Source of the DNA: Jaapia argillacea MUCL 33604
Taxonomy: Eukaryota > Basidiomycota > Agaricomycetes > Jaapiales > Jaapiaceae
Assembly (NCBI GenBank): GCA_000697665.1
Contig: KL197729.1
Coordinates: forward strand, 226,596-290,595
Length of the DNA: 64,000 nucleotides
Reading direction: 5' to 3'
Below the pieces are notes generated by a model. The model was not told where the DNA came from. It made no database searches and worked only from the letters and a program-made list of their open reading frames with translations. This document shows positions 54,218-64,000 of this stretch, piece by piece. Position 1 is the stretch's first letter, and each line of letters starts with the position of its first letter. Both the position numbers and the translations under genes were made by a program.

Positions 54218-56483
54218 ATGGCCTCAGAGATCTATAGGAGCGAGTTGGCTATCCTCAAGCTTGGCCACGCCGTCTGGGATCCAAATCCGAATGGCGAATA
54301 CGAACGTGTTCGCGTCGGTGATGTTGGGTATTTTGAAGATGGCGCCTTTATCGTGCTCTTCAATGTACTCCCAGCTACCGAATCTCAGTCCCAATCGAAG
54401 TGGGGCTTTCCAGAAGATTTCAAGCCTTTGGTGCTTCCCGGCCGTGCCGTCCGCGAGAAGAGCCCCCTTGTCCCAGGGCCGTATCACTCTGAGAGTGTAC
54501 AAGAAGTTTCCGCTTCTGCATCTATGACCAGGTAAGTTCCACCACTACTTTCTGTGGTACAAGTATACCTCATCGTCTTCGCCTTCTAGCCCCTAAGGTC
54601 AAGCAGAATTATCTTTTTCCTGTAGCAAAGAGAGAAGTGCAGTCCTTGTCCTCCCTGGCTTCGCACGCCGCGAAGAAGCCTACTTCCGGAAAATGTTTAA
54701 AAATTATATGCTGGAAAATTATCGCAGCTGGTTTGATTTTGCGGTCGACCAGTGTGGCTGCGAAATTGAAGTTTCGGATCTTATTCTTGTCACAGGTTGT
54801 GACTTGACTACGCAGTGGGCAATGGCGGCGTTCAGTACCACAGATGTTCGAGCGTCTGCTAGCGTCGGTGGTCAGGTTCCTGGGGCTATATCGGCGAAGT
54901 TCTCATTGAAGGGGGGTTGGACTACCACTCGTTTCGTCCACCATCACTGGGGTCCTCAGCCTTCAAGATGGATGACGAAGGCACCAGAAACACCATCCTC
55001 TCAGCCCACGGACAAGCTTCCGGATCAGTGCGTATTTCTTCGGGGTTACAGAGTCAAGGAGCGGCGATTTCTTGGACCAAAAGTTATTGAGGCGGGAGCA
55101 GGACCCCACGATATCGGAGGTTACAGCCCTGAGGATGGAAATACGAAGGTGTACAGCACAGATAGCGACTCTAATGAGGAGGTGGAGTCACTGTCTGATA
55201 CACCAAAGGTAACTTAACATTCACGTGTTGCCTTGGAAGGAACTGAAGGTCAGCCTTGCAGGACATCAACCTCGTGCTTCCTTTGTTGGATCACTTGCTG
55301 GAGGTGATAAAGGCTCCCCTCCTCCGTCGATCGAGACTGAAGATGCATTTTGACCCAGCACTCAGATTCCTCTGTCGTGATCGCCCACGATGAAGACATC
55401 TTCCCATATATTCAAGTGAGTGATACTCATTCTTGCGTCTTTTGTTGATGAGATCGACAATGGTCGTAGAGTGGAGTTGGCGTGGAGGGTATGCGCTCGG
55501 CATTGGAGAAGGAACGACCACGCATTACAGTTGAAGCCGGCTGTGTGTATCTAATACTTTGTGGTCCAGACTCCTCCTGAAATTTTGAGCGCATAGGTGG
55601 GATGCTTCATGAGTCCGCTCAAGAAACTCTCGATTTCCCTCTCCCTTCAAACCTACCCCTGGCGATGAATGATGACATATCACGTGAAGACAAGTGCACG
55701 ATCGTCATTCCTCCCTCTGCGTATAGTTTCCCCTCCCACTCTCACAAAGTTCCGCCACTGCCTTCCTTGGAGCGCGAACATAGAGCCGTGACTTTTGTCG
55801 GCTTCGTCGGTACTAAGGACCTTGTTGGAAGAAACGAGTATGCCGGCTTCGATGCTCTGCGCGAGGCTCCTGGACGGCCAATATCGCATGAGAAGGCCAC
55901 TCTCCACGATCCACAAATAACACTACCTCTCCAACCATCTTCGCTGGCATCGGTTGAGTCAAACTATTCGACGGAGTCATCATCTTCGTTTGATCACAAG
56001 CGCCGAGGGTCATCCCACTCGATCTGCAGCGACATCAGCGCTGCATCGAACGAGCCAAGGAGGCCCAGGGAGGGGGGTGGCGATCATATCAAGCCACCGG
56101 AAAATGCCTTTATTCCTTTCCTCCGAAAGTGCCGTGAAGAAAGAGAGAACTTATTACAACAAGGAGAAGAGGCTGCTGGCGCGGACGGCATCCAGAATGA
56201 GAGGCCGCGGCACACCGATCTAACCAAGACGATCGGTTTGCAGTGGGAGAGCCTTTCTCCTGAAGAACTCGCTCGCTTAGAAGACCTCACCAAGGAGAAG
56301 AAGAAGGAGCACGAGAAGATGTACCCCGACTACATGTACAGCCCTCAGCGGTCGAAGGGGGGATGCAAGACGTCAGGAAAGGGGGGAGGGACGGCTTACG
56401 ATGATCAAGTATTTGCCGAAGAGGCTGTGGGTGTCTATTCTCGATGTGATCCATATATCCTAACGTCTGCTATCCTTCCATAG
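54218..56483 (+). CDS. Uncharacterised fungal domain fused to an HMG box (651 aa)
   Basis: Six exons join in frame: 54218..54531, 54626..55208, 55262..55303, 55359..55415, 55470..55542, 55597..56483. Residues 1-360 are a clear paralogue of the N-terminal domain at 42493-44728. Exons 1, 3, 4 and 5 have exactly the same lengths (314, 42, 57 and 73 nt), and motifs such as ILKLGHAVWDPNPNG, LILVTGCDLTTQWAMAAFS and VVIAHDEDIFPYIQ are shared. After a Ser/Pro-rich linker an HMG box follows at about 522-607: IKPPENAFIPFLRKCREE, an insertion rich in Gly/Ala/Glu, then LTKTIGLQWESLSPEELARL and KKEHEKMYPDYMYSPQR. It is probably a nuclear DNA-binding regulator. The 3' end is ambiguous: a tandem GTGT donor at 56431/56433 allows splicing into the membrane-protein exons that begin only 12 nt after the stop. 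Confidence 0.8.
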
Positions 56484-56495
56484 CTTGGTGCGGCA

Positions 56496-57988
56496 ATGGA
56501 TGATCGCAGAGGCACAAATATGCCTGGATCCTTATATTCCGATCATCACACTGACGAATACCAGATTGATCCCATTCGTCGGGATGACCTTCTCGAATGT
56601 CGTCCACGCTATCAACGTTGTATGTCTCTTGATGAGCGTTCATGCCTCTTGGGCTTCGTAACCGAGCTCTACCTGCTAACCTTATGTGAGATAACAACAT
56701 TCCTCTATGTAATCGTTCAACCATCTAACACTATTTCCTAGGCTGGACGCCCTTCGACTTTGTTTGTCTTTCTACTGTCCTTGTCCCCACCCTACCACTA
56801 ACTTCTCCTTTTCACAGGAATTTTCATATGTGTTCGAGGGCTGTCATAGGCTGCACGGCCTCTTGGCTTCTGCGATCACCCTCATTGCGGTAGGGATCAT
56901 CTTTTTCAGCAACGGGTTCGGCTTTGTGGACACATTGTTTCGTGTCGTGATCCTCATCAAGACATCGTTGGAGATCCTACCATTTGCTCGACTCGCAAAC
57001 CCGGCACAGCCCTTTCATGATCTTCTTCCGCTCAAGTCTCTGAAAGCCTGGACTGCGAATGTCCCATCCCATCATATCTATTCTCCGGACCTTCTGCTGT
57101 TCCCCCTATACATGAGTGACATACTCCGGTCTATGGCGGAATATTTGCGGGGGTTCCGTCCTAAATTTTCTGTCGGCCTGACATGGTGCCTCGTCAACCT
57201 TTTCTTTTGGCTGTTCTTCCCGTTGACTCTTTCTGTGAGTTTTTCCCGTCTTCCTTCGTATATCATTGATGTGTGACATTTCTTTATAGGAGGAGAGTTT
57301 TTGGGTGACGCTTTCCCCAATTATCGTGAGTATTACGATACAGGTCCCGCGTCACCCACTGATCAACACCATATTTTGTCTCCATCCGTGTTCTGTCTTC
57401 ATCATCATCGTAGGTCCAAATGTCAGAATTTTGGTGGTTCTTTGCGGGTCTTGGTCTTGGTCTCATCTTATCGTTCCTCGTCTCTTCGGCGAGTGAAAAT
57501 TCTGTCTTTCACGAGAAGCTCCCTTCCCACTTAATCTTTCTCCAGTGGACGTTGAAAGGTTGGATGGTCAGGACGGGCTATCAGGTTTACTACTCAACCT
57601 CTACTTTCTTGGTGAGCTATCCCCTTACATTATTCCAAACGGATGTTGACTTGGCTTGCCCATAGATTTCTCCTACGTTTCTCAGGCCATTGCCCACTTA
57701 TCTGGAGGCTCTCTTCGATCCGGTGCATCTTGCTGCCCTCAACGTTCTCCTTGATCTGCCACCAATATTATTCCCGGTGGTGGTGGTCAATTTGATGCTT
57801 CTTTGCGAGGTTATCGTGAGTCACAGCTCCTTGTGCCAAAACAACGACCCCTTAATCGGTTTCAGTCCCGTTTCCTGCTCGCCCTCTCGTCGCCCTCGCG
57901 TCACCCATTGAATAATCATAACCAGTACGTTGATTCTTTATCCATACCGATCGAAGAGACGGCTCAAATTACCTTTCAGGCCGCCTGA
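56496..57988 (+). CDS. Multi-pass membrane protein of unknown family (355 aa as a separate gene)
   Basis: Seven exons join in frame: 56496..56619, 56742..56761, 56818..57234, 57290..57325, 57414..57611, 57666..57815, 57866..57988. All introns but the first are phase 0. Hydrophobic segments are LLASAITLIAVGIIFFS, LTWCLVNLFFWLFFPLTL, FWWFFAGLGLGLILSFLV and ILFPVVVVNLMLLCEVI, suggesting four or more membrane spans. I recognise no transporter, receptor or enzyme motif. The first ATG lies 12 nt after the stop of the HMG fusion gene, too close for an ordinary separate promoter, and the first 48 codons are polar. These exons may therefore be a continuation of the HMG gene rather than a separate gene. 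The 20-nt second exon and its GTTTGT donor are the weakest parts of the model. Confidence 0.5.
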
Positions 57989-58421
57989 TGGCCAACTCGT
58001 CGTCACCGATGCGGGTGGTTTGGGCTCTTCAGCTACACCCCTGCCCGGGTTCAATTGAATCGAGAGAAATCTGTCAGAAGTCGGATCCGAGAATGCAGTG
58101 GTTGAGACAATTGCAGAGTCACTATCGTCCAGGACTGCAGGACCGGTCGTGGTTTGTAACAAAGAGGGCACCCAGAATGCTGCCAGACGGTGGTTAACTT
58201 ATTCGATATATATATCCACTCAATCCAGAGGGTGATCTCAATGAGCGAAAGCCTTGGCTTTTCCAACTCTCTCTGCTCTTTGCTCCTCACAAGCCACTTG
58301 GAGACCCTTCAGTGTATAATAGGATAACCGATCGATTATCCCACCAGGGGAAAGAGAAGGACATGAGTACTTCGCATCAACTTGGTAGACCCGCACCCGG
58401 CGGAGGAAACCCGCAACAGGG
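57989..58421. other. Convergent intergenic spacer
   Basis: About 430 bp between the membrane-protein stop and the DUF6699 stop. It contains an A/T-rich TATATATAT stretch near 58205. No gene was seen. Confidence 0.4.
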
Positions 58422-59947
58422 TTAATAAGTCCCCAAGAACATTATCCACGTCCCATCTTTACTTGGGTGAGGCTCCAACCCCCTAAACATCGTCCTATCC
58501 AACATATAATCCACCCTCGTCAGCCCATCACGAGGAGAGACCGCACCCTCCACTTCATCATCTCCACTCCACCTCGGCCTCCTCCTCTCCTCCTTTATCC
58601 TCTTAAAATACCTCTCCTCAACCAACCTCTTCCTCCTCTCCATCATCCCATCATACTCCTCCCTCTGCAAAAACTCCCTAAAATTCTCATAAATACGATC
58701 AAACACGTCCCGTATCGTCACCCCTCTCCGATTATGCACTCTTATAGGCCAAGGCCACGGATTAGCACAATCGTCGGCTACGCCTGATATACACATCAGA
58801 CTGACGAACGGGTAAGTGGCTGGTTGGGCAAAGTCGCCTTCCATTAGAGGGATAAGGTTCTGGGTGGTTGAGAAGAACGTCGCGTAGGGTGGTTGGCCGA
58901 TGTCGAAGGTTATACAGGGTGTGCCTTGTGGCGTGTGAGATAGGTATGGGTTAAGTTGGCATTCCCAGGGAGGAGGATGGGTCGTTGATGAGGATATTGG
59001 TGGGTGGGGAGGTTTCGACCAGAGGGAAGGCCGACGAGGGAGGGATGGGTGTTGCAGGTTTGGTATCCAGCGTTCGGGGTGTGGCGAATCATTAGGACCC
59101 CGAAGAGAACGGAAGACTTGCACAGGGTCGATCGGGAGATCGGACGTTGGTGGTCGGGGCGCTAGCGAATAAGACAAAGTTTAGGTTTAGTGGTTCAGGG
59201 TGGAAGAGGGGGATAGTCCGAAGAAATTACGATAGAAGGATGGATGAGGAAGAATGAAGGAAGGGTCGCGGAAAGCAAAGAAGCATGGATCATGAATGTA
59301 TTGGAAGGGGTAAACGGTAGCAGTAAAGGAGATGGATACGAACTTGCGTTGCGCACAACTCCGACTCCGCGTATGTAGGGTCGCGCCCAATATCCATACT
59401 CTTTCCAGGCTTCTGGTGGTATTGGATTCCGACGGATGGTCCGCGATAACTGATCATCATATCGAACCCCATCATTCCCGTCGACAACGAGGTTGGCATT
59501 ACGCCCGTATCGACGGCTGTCGATGGAATTGGTATTGGAGGAGGAAGGAGCCGTGCTACGATGGTCCGAACCGTTTGTGCTCGGATCTGCAAGATCCCGA
59601 AACGCAATGAGCAACTGCAGTACGTAAAGATTGAGCAACAAAGGAGCGGATCGCCACTCACCGAATAGATGTCGCAGTCGCCTAACAATCCCAAACTTGC
59701 CCCATCTCCGTCTACTTTGTCGGAATTCCTGTCCTCCATCCATCATATCCGCTCTGCTCTGCGTTCTATCGGGCTCAAAATAGCGATCACGAGAATTTAT
59801 CGATGGATCCAACGCAAAGGAGGCAAGTTCGAGGGGTAGCGAGTTCAGAGACTGAGCTGTTGTCGTTGGTGGTGATGGGATCCAGGGTTGATGCGGAACC
59901 ACAATCCGACTACCCACTGCATGTGGTGGGATGCCAGGGAATGGCAT
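58422..59947 (-). CDS. DUF6699-domain protein, three exons (422 aa)
   Basis: Spliced model complement(59947..59662, 59586..59344, 59161..58422), every junction GT-AG and in frame. The first two exons encode a Ser/Pro/Arg-rich, probably disordered region (MPFPGIPPHAVGSRIVVPHQ onward, with a Trp/Arg-rich RRRWGKFGIVRRLRHL helix). Exon 3 carries the domain: CITFDIGQPPYATFFSTT, WPWPIRVHNRRGVTIRDVFD, RIYENFREFLQREEYDGMME, then RVDYMLDRTMFRGLEPHPSK. The V-T-I-x-DV-x-x-x-IY hinge and RVDYML-x-RT-MF-x-G block align with the 47620 gene, so these two are closer to each other than to the 19303 gene. Function unknown. The start at 59947 is the first ATG of the frame. Confidence 0.8.
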
Positions 59948-62900
59948 TGAGGCGATGTTGAAGAGGATAAGACGGAGGACGAAGGTGAGCCACTGAGAAA
60001 GATGGCGGGAATTACACGCGGTGCGTGTACAGCACTGCTAACAGATACAATTTGGGTAATTCTTGCTTTAATGGGCTCGATCGCGGACCGGACGCGACCC
60101 TGCATCGTTTACCCGAGGCCTTGGGAGTATAACGGTGTCTTGTAGTACTTTGAAGCAAATACTGTCCCGAGCATCGTGCAGGGGTAGAGTTGGTCGTCGT
60201 TGTCAAGCACAGCGACTCTGGCTCACCAAATAAAACAATGACAGGACAATCGGACTTGGCCGGTCACGCAGGTCACACCAGCATTTGCCGATGGCAAACT
60301 TGATCACCGTCGATTCACCGACCGTGAACTTCGCGCACAGCACACCCACACTGCAGATGTGGACAAGCAGGATATTTTCGATGCATATAACACCTCCAGC
60401 TGTGAGAGGTTTCAATGTGTGGATTTGAAAAAGATGAGGTCCTATGAGAGGGGCTCACTCGAGGGTTGTAAGTTAGAAAACATGTGCCAACGTTTCCCAA
60501 CTATCCACTTGCCGCATTGCAGCGTTCCGATCAGAGATCAATGGTTAGCAGGATAGTAGAATGGCCAGCGTCGAAAAAACGATCCTCTGGGTAGCGTTTG
60601 CCAACATGTCTTGCGGCAGACCTTCATCTTGAAGTCCGTTTAATGGAATCCGTCTACTCAAGTTTCCAACATGGAGACCCTTCAAGTCGCCTCAGTGCAT
60701 AGCTGAAGTCAACTTGAAAGATGGGAATCTAGGATGCGAGACGCACCGATTACAACGCGCAGGAAGAAACCAGCATTGCAGTCGGCAGAGTACAAGGTTT
60801 GGGAGGTTCAAATCGAAGCACATGGTCATCAGTAAACCGCGAACCTGAACCTTCTCAAACTCAAACCTTCATTCAAAGAACGCGTTCCACAACGCGTCCA
60901 AACGCGTCGACAAGACCCACCGTCGTCGATTCGCGTGAAACACTCAATTGCGACCAGCGTCACGACTTCAACGAATTGCGTCATGGATATCCCCACACTG
61001 CTTAACACGATGCCAACACGTGTACGACAGCGTGCATGTTCATTGCCTCGCTGCAAACACGCGTTGCTCGACAGTGAAACTGTTACCACGTAGCTCTTTC
61101 CCTGGATGTCATCCTCTTTCTTCCCCGCTCATCGATGAGATGGCAACTCAGCCCAGCTGATCACGACGTGCTCGCTGTTCCCCCCTCGTCCGAGAAAATC
61201 TCACTTGTGACTTTTTGTTATGCAATCCGTTCATCGAGGGGAGACCATTGGAATGACATACCAGTTCTGCATTTGTAGATCGGCACCTGAGTTTGCCATC
61301 AGATGTCCGTCGTCAAGATTCCCGCACTTTCGCTCTCACCTCAGGCTCCTGTCGTGACTTCTGACCCTGGAATCTCGGCGAGTCTCACAAGTATGCCAAG
61401 GATTCAGGAGCCCAGCAGAAAAAAACACGCGGCGGTCGTCGGTGAGGATTACACCGCTGTGTCTATTTGTGCAACGTTGAGTACTCACCTTCACCCCAGA
61501 TTCCAGGATCCTCGGCTTATACGACCGTGAACCGGGTGCCGATGAAACCCGGTTCCCTTGCATTATCGGTGAGCCACTGTCGCGATCTGTTGAGGTTTCG
61601 TACGCGGACGGTACTTGGCGCCGGAGGACCAGATCTTGGGTCACCAAAGACAAGGCGAAATTCGAGGAGGTCTGTTGATACTTTTGTCAAACTGGACAGC
61701 TGGTGTGTGGTAGGGGAACGGTGTACCTGGTGCGTCATTGAGATCGCCCCTCAGATTATGTCGCTCACTATCGTCCTCGCGAAGACAGATATGATCAGTC
61801 GACTCACATTCAATGACCTGAGTGGGTTTCTTCGTCCCACTGCTTCGCCTGGTATCCCATGCCGTTCGTCGGCTTACCCTTACCGTTCCGTAGATGTGGG
61901 GGAGGCCTTCGACAGGCGCATCCCAAGATTTCAGAACGAGCTATGGGTGCTGGTATCTGAAGACCAAGCAGCCCCACGGTGTTTGGCCAGAAACTGAGGA
62001 GAGGACTGGGTCAATGTACTTTTGCTCGTACCGTTCCATCAGGCAGAGGTTCTTGTGAGTCTTGTCGAGCTACCCGCTGGGATGTGCGAGAGAGGGGGCA
62101 CCGACTGTCGGGGCGCTCGACGTTGGCTTCCTGCGGTGAGTCAGCAACTCCCGTTACGACTCAACTAATTTCTAATTCGTTCCTTGGCTATCGCACTTCT
62201 GTGACATGTCAGCTGGACCATCCAGGACCCCTGGTGCAATCCTTAGCGGCCAAAGGGTACCATAAGGATACACAAACTCTCCCCCTCCCCGAGCCGAATA
62301 ATCCTTTCTCAACTTCAAATTATGGGGTTGGTTCCCTCGCCCTGGAAAGTACCGTTGAGTATATTTTTCTTCGCATGATGAAACTATCACAACATACCCC
62401 GATTCTTCCCTTCGATGGGCTGAACGATTGAACGATATCATCAGACAATTGAGCCTGAGAACATGGGAGCGGGTGGTTCCTGGTTCCTTCCCTCCCGTCT
62501 ATCAAGGTCTAAACTCATCGTAGAAAAATCTCGAGCGGTATCATTGGATCGTTGGGCCGCCGCCCTATCGCTCGACGCAGGTGCATCCAAAATATTTTCC
62601 CTTCCACTCCAGACCCCGCTTCACGATCCTATAATTTGCTTTCCAGAACATTGTCCGCCTGTTAATTTTCACGCCGCTCCTTTGGATCTTGCTTATTTGA
62701 GCTTCCTTGGTGATTCGGGTGGGAATGGATTGTTATCAGAGGAGAGGTACATTCTACGGCTTGTGGCCGTCACACATCTTAACTAACGTCTCGTGATGGA
62801 CGAGGACGGCCTCTTCCCGTCTCGGATTTGATGTTCGACTCCTGACTTGGGTGGGTGTGGGTAAAGAGGGGGAAAGTGACTTGCAGTGGTTCAAATTTCT

Positions 62901-63497
62901 GTTTCATGATCGTTCATTCTCATTTTCAGTCCCTCATCATTTTTGATGGCTCGCCAGGCAACCCAATAGCCGTCCATAGCCCTTCACTCTACTCTCGAGA
63001 CCCTCGCTCTTGTTGGTTGAGGGTGACTCGGGTGGGTAAGTTTGGACCAGATAGGCTATATGGCAAAGTGTATCTCGATCTCATCATTTTCCAACGGTGG
63101 AGTGTTTGATCTTCATTGCCCCCTTGGTTTGTCCCAATCTGTCGGACAATGTCTTCGAGACGGACACCAGGGTTTACCAAGTTTCCGTGGAGACGAAAAA
63201 GAATCTGGTGTTCGAGTTCACCTGCGGAATTGTGGTGTGAATGGATGCTGCGACGTCCATGTGCTGCTCTCTAAGATGAAAGAAACACTTTCCCAAACGA
63301 TTTCCCAAACAATCCAAAGCACCGTGAATTTGGCGTCGAACGCAGCTCCGAATATATCTCAGCGACAGATACGGGACCTGGCCGGAGAATGGAGTGATTT
63401 GATCTCAACGCGTCAGACATAGTTGGAACGGGATCATCATCTGATTGCAGTACATCACCGATAGCGCCAAAGCAAGCCCATCCTATCGAGGAAGACA
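59948..63497. other. 3.5-kb gene-poor region
   Basis: No family recognised on either strand. Frames are short and overlapping; the longest (61467-61997 and 62022-62431 plus) have random-looking composition. A direct duplication TTTCCCAAAC occurs twice near 63290. It probably contains decayed or lineage-specific sequence, and I could not support any gene. Confidence 0.45.
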
Positions 63498-64000
63498 TCA
63501 ACCAATCTCCTCCTTCACCTGCTCATCGGCCTCGTGAACCATAATCTCTACCTCCTCGCCTTTGACGCCCTTCCTATCCTTCAAATATGCTTTGAGTGGG
63601 CACGCGCCCTTCCCTTGATTCTTGCAACCTGAACACAGCCTCCCGTGCGTAATCATCAGGACATGTAGACCGTACTTCAACTCTCCCGGGATCCTCAGAT
63701 CGAGATGCGCCTGTGCCAAAACCCTATCCGCTTTAGGCGGAACCCATCCCAACAGCTTGCTGAGCCGAAAGACGTGCGTGTCTACCGCAAATGAATCCCG
63801 ACCTAAACAAAAGAGCAAGACGCATGAAGCGGTCTTGGGCCCCACGCCGTCGTAGGACACGAGTTCCTTCATGACATCATCATCCGATACGCCTGGATGA
63901 GCGAGGTGCTGGAGGGAGTAGTCCCCGTGTTTTGCCTTGACGGAGGCGAGAAGCTTTTGGATTGTGGCCGCTTTCTTATTCGCTAACCCTCCACTTTTGA
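63498..64000 (-). CDS. EndoIII-like HhH-GPD DNA glycosylase, 5' end beyond the window
   Basis: The visible 166 codons are the C-terminal part; the frame is open to the window edge. It begins GGLANKKAATIQKLLASVK, the helix preceding the helix-hairpin-helix of EndoIII relatives. The HhH is VSYDGVGPKTASCVLLF, with the Lys (GPK) in the position of the catalytic lysine. The catalytic Asp follows in FAVDTHVFRLSKLLGWV. These enzymes remove damaged or mismatched bases and cut the abasic site in base-excision repair, in nucleus or mitochondria. The Cys cluster reads HGRLCSGCKNQGKGACPL (C-x2-C-x7-C), not the C-x6-C-x2-C-x5-C pattern of bacterial EndoIII, so iron-sulfur binding is uncertain. The tail is acidic. 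Confidence 0.88.
   Translation of the reverse strand, partial: KSGGLANKKAATIQKLLASVKAKHGDYSLQHLAHPGVSDDDVMKELVSYDGVGPKTASCVLLFCLGRDSFAVDTHVFRLSKLLGWVPPKADRVLAQAHLDLRIPGELKYGLHVLMITHGRLCSGCKNQGKGACPLKAYLKDRKGVKGEEVEIMVHEADEQVKEEIG

Noticed and set aside
1-64000. tRNA genes
   Set aside because: Several GGTTCAAA/GGTTCGA B-box-like strings were checked by eye (near 19330, 36157 and 60800), but none had a matching A box and cloverleaf. A tRNAscan-SE run would settle it.
1-64000. CRISPR arrays or bacterial features such as Shine-Dalgarno sites and operons
   Set aside because: The genes have spliceosomal introns and fungal families; no array of equal spacers was seen.

Overview
The window looks like a nuclear contig of a basidiomycete, most likely an Agaricomycete. 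Genes are broken by many short introns (about 50-60 nt, often with a CTAAC/CTGAC-like branch site). The gene families are typical of that group: several F-box/LRR-like genes, three DUF6699-type genes, MFS permeases, HMG-box regulators and an RNF216/TRIAD3-like RBR ubiquitin ligase. I saw no rRNA, convincing tRNA, CRISPR array or LTR retroelement.

Layout. 1-7.4 kb: a weak edge ORF, a membrane-anchored MAPR/cytochrome b5-like haem protein (minus) divergent from an orphan 305-aa protein (plus), a small protein resembling the MLKL N-terminal helical bundle, and a DHA1 MFS transporter (minus). 7.4-13 kb: a degenerate four-copy tandem repeat separates that transporter from its inverted paralogue (plus). 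13.4-18.4 kb: three single-ORF F-box genes. 18.4-20.8 kb: a low-complexity ORF and the first DUF6699 gene. 20.8-25 kb: gene-poor, with short degenerate repeats. 25-28.8 kb: an HMG-box regulator and an F-box gene. 29-38.6 kb: a tandemly duplicated module of an F-box-like gene (minus) beside an ACS-type MFS permease (plus). It now holds three F-box copies (one with a frameshift) and two permeases (one truncated). 38.7-42.0 kb: a 12-exon RBR E3 ligase. 42.5-44.7 kb: a 7-exon gene in which an uncharacterised fungal domain is fused to two zinc fingers. 45-54 kb: mostly non-coding, with one DUF6699 gene, a 115-bp TA-flanked inverted-repeat element and a 655-bp foldback element with an 8-bp target duplication. 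54.2-58.0 kb: the paralogue of the zinc-finger fusion, carrying an HMG box instead, followed at once by exons for a multi-pass membrane protein. 58.4-60 kb: a third DUF6699 gene. 60-63.5 kb: gene-poor. 63.5-64 kb: the 3' part of an EndoIII-like (HhH-GPD) DNA glycosylase, cut by the window edge.

The most interesting signal is the pair at 42.5-44.7 kb and 54.2-56.5 kb. Both encode the same roughly 360-residue N-terminal domain, with several exons of identical length, but end in different DNA-binding modules (C2H2/C2HC fingers versus an HMG box) that start at almost the same residue. In the HMG copy, a tandem GTGT splice donor could either end the protein or join it in frame to the downstream membrane-protein exons. 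All exon models come from reading the sequence (frame, GT/GC-AG signals, paralogue comparison). No transcript or database evidence was available.
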